Shown: piece after piece, positions 17,657-27,300 of the stretch
Layout of the letters: the number at the start of each line of letters is the position of its first letter
Numbering within the stretch: position 1 is the first letter of the stretch
Assembly: GCA_018883075.1 (NCBI GenBank)
Contig: VEQU01000017.1
Coordinates: 1-32,940, forward strand
Reading direction: 5' to 3'
Length of the DNA: 32,940 bases
Source: Mycobacterium sp.
GTDB taxonomy: Bacteria > Actinomycetota > Actinomycetes > Mycobacteriales > Mycobacteriaceae
Translations under genes and position numbers: made by a program
Notes under the pieces: model-generated
The model's input: the letters and a program-made list of their open reading frames with translations, nothing else
Databases searched by the model: none
What the model was told of the DNA's origin: nothing

Positions 17657-18877
17657 ATGTCCAGTCCCCGTGACGGCGCCGGCGAGGCTGCGTCCCTGCG
17701 CCACGGGGATCGCGGCGCGGCGGTGCTGGAGATCCGCGCGGCCCTCTCCGCACTCGGTCTGCTGGATAACCCCGAGGCTGACGCCGTCACCGGTGGTCAC
17801 ATCGCGCCCGATCTGTTCGACGAGGAACTCGACCACGCGGTGCGGGCGTTCCAGCAGCGGCGGGGTCTGCTGGTCGACGGGATCGTCGGCGAGGCCACCT
17901 ACCGCTCGATCAAGGAGGCGTCCTATCGGCTGGGCGCACGCACGCTGGCCCACCAGTTCGGCGCCCCGATGTACGGGGACGACGTCGCGACCCTGCAGAC
18001 CCGGTTGCAGGACCTCGGTTTCTACCACGCACTGGTCGACGGCTACTTCGGCCTGCAGACGCACAACGCACTGATGTCCTACCAACGCGAATACGGTCTC
18101 GCGCCGGACGGGATCTGCGGGCCGGAGACATTGCGTTCGCTGTACTTCCTCGGCTCGCGGGTGACCGGTGGTTCGCTGCACGCCATCCGCGAGGAGGAAC
18201 AGGTGCGGCGCTCCGGGCCGCGGCTGTCCGGCAAGCGGATCATCATCGACCCGGGCCGCGGCGGCGGCGACCGCGGCCTGTTGGTCAACGGTCCTGAAGG
18301 CCCGATAAGCGAGGCCGACATCCTGTGGGATCTGGCCAGCCGTCTGGAGGGCCGGATGACGGCCATCGGCATGGAGACGTTCCTGTCCCGCCCGGTCAAC
18401 CACAGCCCCGCGGACACCGAGAGGGCGGCCACCGCCAACACCGTCGGGGCGGACCTGATGATCAGCCTGCGTTTCGAACGTCAGTACAACCCATCGGCCG
18501 GCGGCGTCGCCTCCTTCTACTTCGGCAGCGCGCACGGCTCGGCGTCGACCATCGGGCGCAATCTCGCGGACTTCATCCAGCGAGAAGTTGTGGCCCGCAC
18601 GGGATTACGCGACTGCCGCACCCACGGCCGCACCTGGGACCTGCTGCGGCTGACCCGGATGCCGACGGTCCAGGTGGACGTCGGCTACATCACCAGCCCG
18701 CACGACAGCGGGGTGCTGGCCACCCGCGAGTGCCGCGACGCGGTCGCCGAGGGGATCCTGGCCGCCGTGAAACGGCTCTATCTGCTCGGCAAGAACGACC
18801 GGCCCACCGGCACCTTCACCTTCGCCGAACTGCTCGCCCACGAGCAGGCCGTCGAGCAGGGGCGCCCGGCGGTCTAG
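17657..18877 (+). CDS. cwlM: CwlM, regulator of peptidoglycan precursor synthesis (dead amidase)
   Basis: A 406-residue protein with two peptidoglycan-binding type 1 repeats (about 14-83 and 98-160) and an Amidase_3 fold (about 190-375). There is no signal peptide, in line with a cytoplasmic role. The zinc site is lost: the usual DPGHGG reads DPGRGG, the SLH segment reads SLRFERQ, and the final catalytic Glu position reads PTVQVDVGY. In mycobacteria CwlM is known to be phosphorylated by PknB, to stimulate MurA, and to interact with FhaA and MurJ. The ATG at 17657 has no clear Shine-Dalgarno; a GACAAT hexamer 7 nt upstream may indicate a leaderless start. It ends overlapping the opposing GNAT gene through TCTAGA. 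Confidence 0.95.
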   Translation: MSSPRDGAGEAASLRHGDRGAAVLEIRAALSALGLLDNPEADAVTGGHIAPDLFDEELDHAVRAFQQRRGLLVDGIVGEATYRSIKEASYRLGARTLAHQFGAPMYGDDVATLQTRLQDLGFYHALVDGYFGLQTHNALMSYQREYGLAPDGICGPETLRSLYFLGSRVTGGSLHAIREEEQVRRSGPRLSGKRIIIDPGRGGGDRGLLVNGPEGPISEADILWDLASRLEGRMTAIGMETFLSRPVNHSPADTERAATANTVGADLMISLRFERQYNPSAGGVASFYFGSAHGSASTIGRNLADFIQREVVARTGLRDCRTHGRTWDLLRLTRMPTVQVDVGYITSPHDSGVLATRECRDAVAEGILAAVKRLYLLGKNDRPTGTFTFAELLAHEQAVEQGRPAV

Positions 18878-19587
18878 ACCGGCTGCTCCAGGCGCGCACC
18901 CTCCAGCAGCCGTTCCAGCGCCGCCTCCACCTCGGCCTTCCAGCCCAGCCCCTTGTCCAGTTCCAGCCGCAACCGGGGGAAGTAACGGTGCGCGGCCACC
19001 ACGGTGAAGCCGACATCCTGTAGAAAGTCGGCGCTGATCATGCAGTTGTCGAACGAGCAGTCCCCCAGCGCCTTCACCGCGGACGCCAGCTGCGGATCCA
19101 GATGCGCCGCGCGATCCGGATCGAGCAGTTCGCAGGACTCGGCGGTACGGCCGAAGGCCTCGAGGGCGCGCACACCGCGCCGCACGAGCGCATCGACCAC
19201 CTGGGCGATCAGCAGGGCCGGCAGTCCGTCGTTCTGGCCCGCCTCCACACCCATCGACGTCAGCAGCACCGCGTCGGCACTCACCGGTCCGGTCGGGAGC
19301 CGCTGCGCCCGCGGCACCGCGCGCGGCGGGGCATACAGCGCGTACCCCAGACAGGTGTCGGTGTCGGTGTCCGCGGGGTCCGGGGTGGCAGCTGTGGTGG
19401 CGAGCAGGCCGCACGAACCCCACTCCAGCATGACCATCGACAGCCATGCCTCTTTCTCGAATTCAGGGTCGGGCAGGTATTCCGAGCATGCCGTCTCCGG
19501 ATCGACCTCCCAGAACACGCACCGCCGGGCGTGCTTGGGCAGCTGCTCGAAGGCCTCGAGTCGCAGCGGGCCAATGCGAAAGGACAC
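18874..19587 (-). CDS. GNAT-like acetyltransferase family protein (Rv3916c-like)
   Basis: A 237-residue protein conserved beside parB in mycobacteria (Rv3916c). The N-terminal half looks like a GNAT fold: LSMVMLEWGSCGLLAT and GYALYAPP as core strands, VLLTSMGVEAGQNDGLPALL at the acetyl-CoA loop position, then VVDALVRRGVRALEAFGR. The C-terminus FLQDVGFTVVAAHRYFPRLRLEL resembles the last GNAT strands. Substrate and activity are unknown. The GTG at 19587 is preceded by GGGGAGA and is chosen as start. The gene is separated by 220 bp from parB, so it may have its own promoter. Confidence 0.83.
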   Translation of the reverse strand: MSFRIGPLRLEAFEQLPKHARRCVFWEVDPETACSEYLPDPEFEKEAWLSMVMLEWGSCGLLATTAATPDPADTDTDTCLGYALYAPPRAVPRAQRLPTGPVSADAVLLTSMGVEAGQNDGLPALLIAQVVDALVRRGVRALEAFGRTAESCELLDPDRAAHLDPQLASAVKALGDCSFDNCMISADFLQDVGFTVVAAHRYFPRLRLELDKGLGWKAEVEAALERLLEGARLEQPV

Positions 19588-19621
19588 TAGTCTCCCCGGG
19601 TGCGGACTGGCACGGCGGCAA

Positions 19622-19651
19622 CTTCAGGACAGGGGCCATCTTCAGGATAGG
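19622..19651. repeat. Two direct 12-mers overlapping a candidate -10 box
   Basis: CTTCAGGACAGG (19622-19633) and CTTCAGGATAGG (19640-19651) differ at one base and are 18 bp apart. The second contains TATCCT on the minus strand (19644-19649), a possible -10 for the GNAT gene. The arrangement is operator-like, but no regulator is known. Confidence 0.4.
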
Positions 19652-19795
19652 AGAGCCCGCTGGCTCCCGGTTGGGTTCGGTCCCGCACCGGACCCCGCAC
19701 CGGCAGGTGCTGCGAAAACCGTTGGGGCAGTAGGGTTTTCAGTCCGTGGGGTCGTTGTGTCACAGTGACGAAATGCCTGGTTGGCGGGTTAGGCG

Positions 19796-19816
19796 GGCCG
19801 GATCGCCCTACCGGCC
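19796..19816. terminator. Hairpin over the parB stop codon, possible terminator
   Basis: GGCCGG (19796-19801) and CCGGCC (19811-19816) form a 6-bp GC stem with a 9-nt loop containing the parB stop. There is no U tract, so terminator function is only a suggestion. Confidence 0.35.
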
Positions 19817-20769
19817 GGCCTTGGAGTCCATCAGCGCCACGATGCGCTGCAGATCCTCCACCGAACCGAATTCGACGACGATCTTGCCCTTGCGCTTGCC
19901 CAGGCTGACCCTGACCCGGGTGTCGAAGGCACCGGAGAGCCGCTCGGCGACCTCCTGCAACCCGGGCATCTGGATGGGCTTGCGGCGCGGGGGCGCCGGC
20001 GCCCGCCCCCCGCCCCGGTTGGCCAGCGTCACCGCCTCCTCGGTCGCCCGGACCGACAGTCCCTCGGCGACGATGCGGGCCGCGAGTTCCTCCTGGGCTT
20101 CCGGGCCGGCCTCGAGGGCGAGCAGCGCCCGGGCATGCCCCGCGGACAGCACGCCCGCGGCCACCCACCGCTGGACGGCGACCGGCAGGCGCAGCAGCCG
20201 GATCATGTTGGAGATCACCGGTCGCGACCGGCCGATGCGGCCGGCCAGCTCCTCATGGGTGACCCCGAACTCGTCGAGCAGCTGCTGATAAGCGGCCGCC
20301 TCCTCCAGGGGATTGAGCTGTGCCCGATGGATGTTCTCGAGCAGCGCGTCGCGCAAAAGATTGTCATCAGTGGTCTCGCGCACGATGGCCGGGATGGTCG
20401 TCAGCCCGGCCTGCTGCGACGCCCGCCAGCGGCGCTCCCCCATGACCAGCTGGTAGCGCCGCGCACCGGCGTCGTCGGAGATCTCCCGGACCACCACGGG
20501 CTGCATCAGCCCGAACTCCCGGATCGAGTGCACCAGCTCCGCCAGGGCGTCCTCGTCGAACACCTGCCGGGGCTGGCGGGGATTGGGTTCGATGGCGGCG
20601 GGGTCGATCTCCCGGTACACCGCGCCGATGTTCTCGGTGGCGGTGCCCGGGCCGCCGATCACGACATCCGCGGCGGCCTCGCCCATCCGCGGACCGCCGT
20701 CCGACGGTCCGGTCGGAATCAGGGATGCCAGGCCGCGGCCTAGGCCGCCCTTGCGCTTCGATGATGGCG

Positions 20770-20773
<4 letters not shown>
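19808..20773 (-). CDS. parB: Chromosome partitioning protein ParB
   Basis: A 321-residue centromere-binding CTPase that loads at parS, spreads as a sliding clamp and positions the origin with ParA. The N-terminus [15 protein letters not shown] contains the ParA-interacting LGRGL motif. The CTP-binding module shows [13 protein letters not shown] and GERRWRA (near 117-123), followed by [20 protein letters not shown]. The helix-turn-helix is [24 protein letters not shown] (about 175-198). The C-terminal dimerisation segment [17 protein letters not shown] is present. The start overlaps the parA stop (ATGA), so the two are coupled. Two parS sites lie 0.9 and 1.6 kb upstream on the same strand. Confidence 0.97.
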
Positions 20774-23020
<2,247 letters not shown>

Positions 23021-23060
23021 GTCTCGTCTCTCCCTCTCCAACCGGATCGCACGGTCGGTC

Positions 23061-24158
23061 TCAACGCTTGCGCTTCTTGGGCCGGTTGCCCGGCCGGGGC
23101 GTGCGGCCGGCGGGCTGATTGCGGGCCGGTTTGGCGGCGGCACCGGACCGTTCCTCGGCGGCGGTCGGACCCTCGGCCGCGGCCTCGTCGTCGGGTGTCT
23201 CGGTGGCCGGCGCCGAGCCGTTCCCGTTCCCGCCGCGGTCACCCTTGCGGACCTTCGCCGGCTTCGCGCCAGGCACCGGGGCGTTGGAGGACCGGCGCGC
23301 CAGGGCCTCGGCCTTCTTCGCCTCTTCCTCCTTCTCGATCCTGCCGAACACCACATGCTGCTGGCCGAACGTCCAGATGTTGTTGGACACCCAGTAGATG
23401 ATGATTGCGATCGGAAGGAACGGCCCGCCGATCACCACCCCGAGCGGGAACACGTACAGCGCCAACTTGTTCATCAACGCCGTCTGCGGATTAGCGGCCG
23501 CCTCCGGGCTCTGGCGCGCGATCGAGGCGCGGCTGTTGAAGTAGGTGGCGATGCCCGCCAGGATCATCAGCGGGATCGAGACCGCGGCGACGGCGGGCCG
23601 GCTGAACTCGGTATAGGCGGCGAGACCGTGCTGCTGGGTGATCGCGGCGCCGATCGGCGCGCCGAACAGGTTGGCGTCGAGGAAATGGCCGACGTCGGCG
23701 GCACTGAAGAAATAGTTGCCGAGTGAACGATTCTCCTCCACCGACAGGCCGAGCCGGCCGAACCCGGTCTGCGTCCGGTTGAACGACATCAGCACGTGGT
23801 AGAGGCCCAGGAACACCGGGATCTGGGCGAGCATGGGGAGGCACCCGAGGACGGGGTTGAAGCCGTGCTCGCGCTGAAGCTTCTGCATCTCCAGCGCCAT
23901 CCGCTGACGATCCTTGCCGTACTTCTTCTGAAGAGCCTTGATCTGCGGCTGCAATTCCTGCATCTGCCGGGTGGTGCGGATCTGCCGGACGAAGGGCTTG
24001 TAGAGCAGCACCCGCAGCGAGAACACCAGGAACATCACCGACAGCGCCCACGCGAAGAAGTTCTCCGGGCCCAGCAGCAGCGCGAACAGCTTGTACCAGA
24101 GCCACATGATCCCCGACACCGGGTAGTAGATGTAGTCGAGGCTGAACCAGTTAAACAT
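23061..24158 (-). CDS. yidC: Membrane protein insertase YidC
   Basis: A 365-residue Oxa1/YidC/Alb3 insertase that integrates membrane proteins alone or with SecYEG. The N-terminus [21 protein letters not shown] begins the first helix. The conserved coiled cytoplasmic loop is [22 protein letters not shown], followed by [20 protein letters not shown] and the late helix [16 protein letters not shown]. Five hydrophobic segments are visible. The last 85 residues are hydrophilic and end in a very basic tail ([11 protein letters not shown]), suited to ribosome contact. The ATG at 24158 has AGGAG at good spacing and lies inside the end of yidD (8-nt overlap). It matches Rv3921c. Confidence 0.96.
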   Translation of the reverse strand: MFNWFSLDYIYYPVSGIMWLWYKLFALLLGPENFFAWALSVMFLVFSLRVLLYKPFVRQIRTTRQMQELQPQIKALQKKYGKDRQRMALEMQKLQREHGFNPVLGCLPMLAQIPVFLGLYHVLMSFNRTQTGFGRLGLSVEENRSLGNYFFSAADVGHFLDANLFGAPIGAAITQQHGLAAYTEFSRPAVAAVSIPLMILAGIATYFNSRASIARQSPEAAANPQTALMNKLALYVFPLGVVIGGPFLPIAIIIYWVSNNIWTFGQQHVVFGRIEKEEEAKKAEALARRSSNAPVPGAKPAKVRKGDRGGNGNGSAPATETPDDEAAAEGPTAAEERSGAAAKPARNQPAGRTPRPGNRPKKRKR

Positions 24159-24417
24159 TGGCGCTCCTGGATTCGGGTTGGCGCTGAAGGCTCGGCCGCG
24201 CGGGGATCGGGTCCCATCCGCCGCGGTGCCACGGCCCACACTTGGCCAACCGGACCGCCGCCAGCCCTACGCCGCGCATGAGTCCGTACTCGCCGATGGC
24301 GTCGACGGCGTACTGGCTGCAGGTGGGGGTGAACCGGCACGACGGCGGCCGCAGCGGCGAGATCATATGCCGATACATCTGGATCGCGGATATCGCGCCG
24401 CGCGCCATCCGGCCCAT
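24151..24417 (-). CDS. yidD: YidD membrane insertion efficiency factor
   Basis: An 88-residue member of the YidD (UPF0161) family, which helps YidC-dependent insertion. The hallmark [22 protein letters not shown] with its two cysteines and the downstream [14 protein letters not shown] are intact. An N-terminal amphipathic helix ([18 protein letters not shown]) likely binds the inner face of the membrane. The ATG at 24417 follows GGGGGAGC. The gene starts 13 nt after rnpA and overlaps yidC by 8 nt. Confidence 0.95.
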   Translation of the reverse strand: MGRMARGAISAIQMYRHMISPLRPPSCRFTPTCSQYAVDAIGEYGLMRGVGLAAVRLAKCGPWHRGGWDPIPARPSLQRQPESRSANV

Positions 24418-24430
24418 CAGAGCTCCCCCA

Positions 24431-24784
24431 TCAGCGCCGGCCCATCAGCTCACGCGCCCGACGCACACCGGCCGCAACCTCCTGTCGCAGCCGTTCCCCG
24501 GCGGTGTCCCGGCTGCTGGGCAGCGCCCGGATCACCACCCGGTCGGCGGCGGCGAGTTCGGTCATGACGCCGCGGGCGGCATGGCGCAGCCGCCGTGACA
24601 CGCGGTGCCGATCGACGGCCGTCCCGACGGCCTTGGTGACGATGAGGCCGATCCTCGGCCCGTCGGAGCGGTCCGGATCGTGTCGAGCATGAACGACGAG
24701 GTCGGGCTGAACTGCTCTGACCCCGTGCTTCACCGTGGCACCGAACTCCGCCGAGCGCGTCATCCGGTTCTTTGCCGGCAGCAC
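24431..24784 (-). CDS. rnpA: Ribonuclease P protein component
   Basis: A 117-residue basic protein subunit of RNase P, which together with the RNA subunit trims tRNA 5' leaders. The start [14 protein letters not shown] is typical. The RNR motif reads [23 protein letters not shown], with His at the usual Asn, as I recall for mycobacterial homologues. [11 protein letters not shown] matches the C-terminal strand of the family. The GTG start at 24784 lies 16 nt after the rpmH stop, the normal rpmH-rnpA pairing. Confidence 0.96.
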   Translation of the reverse strand: MLPAKNRMTRSAEFGATVKHGVRAVQPDLVVHARHDPDRSDGPRIGLIVTKAVGTAVDRHRVSRRLRHAARGVMTELAAADRVVIRALPSSRDTAGERLRQEVAAGVRRARELMGRR

Positions 24785-24800
24785 GTTGAAAGGCCGCTGA

Positions 24801-24944
24801 TCAGGCAGTCAGCGAGCGACGGCCCTTGCGGCGGCGGCCGGAGACGATCGCCCGTCCGGCCCGGGTACGCATACGAAGCCGAAAACCATGAACCCTCGCA
24901 CGCCGGCGGTTGTTCGGCTGGAAGGTGCGTTTGCCCTTGGCCAC
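24801..24944 (-). CDS. rpmH: 50S ribosomal protein L34
   Basis: A 47-residue very basic ribosomal protein that can be read directly: it starts [20 protein letters not shown], continues [20 protein letters not shown] and ends GRRSLTA. This is the complete L34 signature ([38 protein letters not shown]). The GTG start follows GAGGAGA (about 24953-24959). It is first in the minus-strand unit rpmH-rnpA-yidD-yidC-jag-rsmG-parA-parB and is divergent from dnaA. A TTGACC-N17-TACCCT promoter lies about 145 bp upstream. Confidence 0.97.
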   Translation of the reverse strand: MAKGKRTFQPNNRRRARVHGFRLRMRTRAGRAIVSGRRRKGRRSLTA

Positions 24945-24977
24945 GGGTCCATCTCCTCGTCAAATCGGACCACACCC

Positions 24978-24995
24978 AGGACCGATCGCGGTCCT
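24978..24995. promoter_or_regulatory. Hairpin in the rpmH leader
   Basis: AGGACCG (24978-24984) and CGGTCCT (24989-24995) form a perfect 7-bp stem around a 4-nt loop, 33 nt before the rpmH start. It could stabilise the leader or serve in feedback by L34; there is no direct evidence. Confidence 0.45.
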
Positions 24996-25086
24996 CGGTG
25001 GCGATCCAGCGGTGAAGCATCGCGTAACCGGCGCGGTCCCGAACATCCGGTCGCTGCCGTATCGCCTGCTTGCGGGCGACGTTCCG

Positions 25087-25115
25087 AGGGTACTTACCTC
25101 ACTTGCGCAGGTCAA
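25087..25115 (-). promoter_or_regulatory. Housekeeping promoter for rpmH
   Basis: On the minus strand TTGACC (25115-25110), a 17-bp spacer and TACCCT (25092-25087) fit the SigA pattern TTGAC-N17-TANNNT. The start point would be near 25080, giving a leader of about 135 nt. Confidence 0.7.
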
Positions 25116-25133
25116 ACCGCGTGACCGGGCCAC

Positions 25134-25142
25134 CCATCCACA
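25134..25142 (+). promoter_or_regulatory. Degenerate DnaA box upstream of dnaA
   Basis: CCATCCACA differs from TTATCCACA at two positions. It lies between the divergent rpmH and dnaA promoters. Confidence 0.4.
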
Positions 25143-25155
25143 GCCGTCCCGGGTT

Positions 25156-25164
25156 TTGTCCACA
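25156..25164 (+). promoter_or_regulatory. DnaA box next to the dnaA promoter
   Basis: TTGTCCACA is a perfect mycobacterial DnaA box and ends 4 bp before the -35 element of the dnaA promoter, a position suited to autoregulation. Confidence 0.75.
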
Positions 25165-25168
25165 GCGG

Positions 25169-25197
25169 TTGGCACCATCCGGGAAACCTGTTAACTT
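25169..25197 (+). promoter_or_regulatory. Promoter of dnaA
   Basis: TTGGCA (25169-25174), a 17-bp spacer and TAACTT (25192-25197) match the SigA pattern. The start point would be near 25204, leaving a leader of about 175 nt that carries further DnaA boxes. In the remaining 435-bp rpmH-dnaA gap I see no small gene. Confidence 0.65.
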
Positions 25198-25289
25198 CTG
25201 GCAGAACACTAAGGCTTCGCAAGACAGATTGACGCTATTTCCGCAGAGTAAAGGCCCGTCCTCATGGTTCGTGACTGGGACCACCGGCC

Positions 25290-25321
25290 CTGTACACATC
25301 TGTGGATAACTATGTGGACAG
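25290..25321. promoter_or_regulatory. DnaA-box cluster in the dnaA leader
   Basis: TGTGGATAA (25301-25309, reverse of the perfect box TTATCCACA) is flanked by CTGTACACAT (25290-25299) and ATGTGGACAG (25312-25321). The flanks are 10-bp inverted copies with one mismatch, and each resembles a DnaA box. The cluster lies 60-90 bp before the dnaA start. Confidence 0.65.
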
Positions 25322-25379
25322 TTCGTCCTTCCGGCAGCCTTCCCGCTTTCGACCATGCCGAATCTCAGGGGGCCTCTCG

Positions 25380-26858
25380 GTGACCGACGACCTCACCACC
25401 GACTTCTCCACAGTGTGGAATTCCGTCGTCGCCGAGCTCAACGGTGACACCGACACCCTCACCGACAGCGACCTGCTCCCCGAGAACCCCCTGACACCTC
25501 AGCAGCGTGCCTGGCTGAAACTCGTGCGGCCGCTCACCATCGCCGAGGGCTTCGCCCTGCTCTCGGTACCGAGTCCCTTCGTCCAGAACGAAATCGAACG
25601 GCATCTGCGCGCACCGATCATCGACGCGTTGAGCCGGCGGCTGGGCCACCGGGTGGAACTCGGCGTCCGGATCGAACCCTCCGCCGACGACGCCGAAGAT
25701 GAAGACATCCTGGTCAGCAGCATGACCGGGCCCGACGGTGACCGGGACTCTGTGTTGGGCGACACCGACGGCTGGCCCAGCTACTTCACCGAGCGGCCCA
25801 GGACAGCGTCCACGGACGACACCGATGACACCAGCCTCAACCGGCGCTACACCTTCGACACCTTCATCATCGGCGCCTCCAACCGCTTCGCCCACGCCGC
25901 CGCCCTGGCGATCGCCGAGGCCCCGGCCCGCGCCTACAACCCGCTGTTCATCTGGGGCGAGTCGGGTCTGGGTAAGACCCATCTGCTGCACGCCGCCGGC
26001 AACTACGCCCAGCGGCTATTCCCCGGGATGCGGGTCAAGTACGTCTCCACCGAGGAATTCACCAACGACTTCATCAACTCGCTGCGTGACGACCGCCGGG
26101 TCGCCTTCAAGAAGAGTTACCGCGACATCGACGTACTGCTGGTGGATGACATCCAGTTCATCGAAGGTAAGGAGGGTATCCAGGAGGAGTTCTTCCACAC
26201 CTTCAACACCCTGCACAACGCCAACAAGCAGATCGTCATCTCCTCCGACCGGCCGCCGAAGCAGCTCGCAACTCTCGAAGACCGCCTCCGGACCCGGTTC
26301 GAGTGGGGGCTGATCACCGACGTGCAGCCACCGGACCTGGAAACCCGGATCGCAATCCTGCGCAAGAAGGCGCAGATGGAACGCCTCGACGTACCCGATG
26401 ACGTTCTGGAGCTCATCGCCTCGAGCATCGAACGCAATATCCGAGAACTCGAGGGTGCCCTGATCCGGGTAACGGCTTTCGCGTCGCTGAACCGGGCACC
26501 CATCAACACCGCGCTGGCCGAGATCGTGTTGCGAGACCTCATCGCCGACGCCGGCACCATGCAGATCAGCGCGGCGATGATCATGACCGCCACCGCCGAA
26601 TACTTCGACACCACCGTGGAGGAACTACGCGGGCCGGGCAAGACGCGGGCGTTGGCACAGTCCCGTCAGATCGCCATGTATCTGTGCCGCGAACTCACCG
26701 ACCTCTCGCTGCCGAAGATCGGCCAGGCCTTCGGCCGCGACCACACCACAGTGATGTACGCGCAGCGCAAGATCCTCAATGAGATGGCGTCCCGCCGCGA
26801 GGTCTTCGACCACGTGAAGGAACTCACCACACGCATCCGGCAGCGCTCCAAACGCTGA
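25380..26858 (+). CDS. dnaA: Chromosomal replication initiator DnaA
   Basis: A 492-residue AAA+ initiator that binds DnaA boxes and opens oriC. Domain I is about 1-85 ([16 protein letters not shown]...[11 protein letters not shown]). Domain II is an acidic, variable linker (about 100-150). Domain III begins [20 protein letters not shown], with Walker [10 protein letters not shown] near 193-201, Walker B LLVDDIQF near 251-258 and sensor segment ISSDRPP. Domain IV ends with the DnaA signature [18 protein letters not shown] near 447-464. I chose the GTG at 25380, preceded by CAGGGGG, since it matches the mycobacterial N-terminus VTDDLTT; the longer frame to 25302 contains the leader boxes. It is divergent from rpmH and followed by the origin. 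Confidence 0.98.
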   Translation: MTDDLTTDFSTVWNSVVAELNGDTDTLTDSDLLPENPLTPQQRAWLKLVRPLTIAEGFALLSVPSPFVQNEIERHLRAPIIDALSRRLGHRVELGVRIEPSADDAEDEDILVSSMTGPDGDRDSVLGDTDGWPSYFTERPRTASTDDTDDTSLNRRYTFDTFIIGASNRFAHAAALAIAEAPARAYNPLFIWGESGLGKTHLLHAAGNYAQRLFPGMRVKYVSTEEFTNDFINSLRDDRRVAFKKSYRDIDVLLVDDIQFIEGKEGIQEEFFHTFNTLHNANKQIVISSDRPPKQLATLEDRLRTRFEWGLITDVQPPDLETRIAILRKKAQMERLDVPDDVLELIASSIERNIRELEGALIRVTAFASLNRAPINTALAEIVLRDLIADAGTMQISAAMIMTATAEYFDTTVEELRGPGKTRALAQSRQIAMYLCRELTDLSLPKIGQAFGRDHTTVMYAQRKILNEMASRREVFDHVKELTTRIRQRSKR

Positions 26859-26920
26859 TCGCCGCGAAAAACTTCTGCCCCACCAGGATCATCTGCCACT
26901 CCACAGAGTTGTGCACTGGT

Positions 26921-26929
26921 TGTGGACAA
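26921..26929 (-). promoter_or_regulatory. DnaA box in oriC, reverse orientation
   Basis: TGTGGACAA is the complement of the perfect box TTGTCCACA. It is the only clear reverse-oriented box in this origin. Confidence 0.75.
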
Positions 26930-26979
26930 ACTCGGGACAACGCCGGGCGTGCCCTTGACAGCCCATCAAGACCACCGGT

Positions 26980-26988
26980 GTCTCCACA
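26980..26988 (+). promoter_or_regulatory. Degenerate DnaA box in oriC
   Basis: GTCTCCACA has two mismatches to TTGTCCACA. A similar weak core (CACTCCACA) is at 26897-26905. Confidence 0.4.
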
Positions 26989-27012
26989 TCGGCGCCGGCC
27001 CGGACCGTCCAA

Positions 27013-27032
27013 TCATCCACAACTGCTCCACA
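27013..27032 (+). promoter_or_regulatory. Paired DnaA boxes in oriC
   Basis: TCATCCACA (27013-27021, one mismatch) and TGCTCCACA (27024-27032, two mismatches) lie in the same direction 11 bp apart, about one helical turn, which suits cooperative DnaA binding. Confidence 0.55.
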
Positions 27033-27067
27033 AGTACGCGGCGTCCTTGAACAGCGCCGCAGCCATG

Positions 27068-27076
27068 TTGTCCACA
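27068..27076 (+). promoter_or_regulatory. Perfect DnaA box next to the unwinding region
   Basis: TTGTCCACA lies in the 16-bp near-palindrome ATGTTGTCCACAACAT (27065-27080; 7-bp arms around CC). It is the box nearest the AT-rich region and precedes the candidate DnaA-trio by 13 nt. Confidence 0.8.
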
Positions 27077-27089
27077 ACATCAACAGCCC

Positions 27090-27107
27090 CTACTGCTATT
27101 ACTGTTA
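27090..27107 (+). promoter_or_regulatory. Candidate DnaA-trio element and unwinding site
   Basis: Six consecutive triplets CTA CTG CTA TTA CTG TTA follow a short C-rich run and a perfect DnaA box. Read 3' to 5' on the lower strand they are GAT GAC GAT AAT GAC AAT, which fits the DnaA-trio consensus 3'-(G/A)AN-5' described for the basal unwinding system of bacterial origins. AT-rich DNA (AATATCTTCAGAT) continues downstream. Confidence 0.6.
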
Positions 27108-27120
27108 AATATCTTCAGAT

Positions 27121-27137
27121 CTCTCTTTAGAAGAGAG
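27121..27137. repeat. 7-bp hairpin in the AT-rich region of oriC
   Basis: CTCTCTT (27121-27127) and AAGAGAG (27131-27137) are perfect complements with a 3-nt loop. It lies directly after the DnaA-trio region. Confidence 0.6.
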
Positions 27138-27146
27138 TTGTTGGGG

Positions 27147-27189
27147 AATGCCGGCCTGCCATCCGTAAATCACGATGGCGGAAGGCATT
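27147..27189. repeat. Two-step inverted repeat between oriC and dnaN
   Basis: Outer arms AATGCC/GGCATT (27147-27152, 27184-27189) and inner arms GCCATC/GATGGC (27158-27163, 27174-27179) make an extended hairpin with a small internal loop and a 10-nt apical loop. It could act as a cruciform at the origin or as an mRNA structure if dnaN transcription starts upstream. Confidence 0.6.
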
Positions 27190-27300
27190 TGTCTGCCTGC
27201 ACGAATATCTTTCAAGATGCTGTTCGACGCTCTACGGTTGGTCATCGGACCGCCGTTGTCAGCGGTGCACCGACCTAGCGGATGAAGGGACACGATTGAC

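Larger units (their letters stand above)
26859..27300. other. oriC: Origin of replication oriC (dnaA-dnaN intergenic region)
   Basis: This 442-bp gap without genes contains six TCCACA/TGTGGA cores within 180 bp (26897-27076), two of them in perfect DnaA boxes, then an AT-rich stretch (about 27091-27137) and two hairpins. Five of the six cores point the same way as dnaA. Position and content match mycobacterial oriC. The distal part (27190-27300) should hold the dnaN promoter; a TACGGT hexamer at 27233-27238 is a weak candidate. Confidence 0.95.

Noticed and set aside
17204..18535. 443-codon minus-strand open frame over trxC and cwlM
   Set aside because: Antisense to two confidently identified genes and without domain signals.
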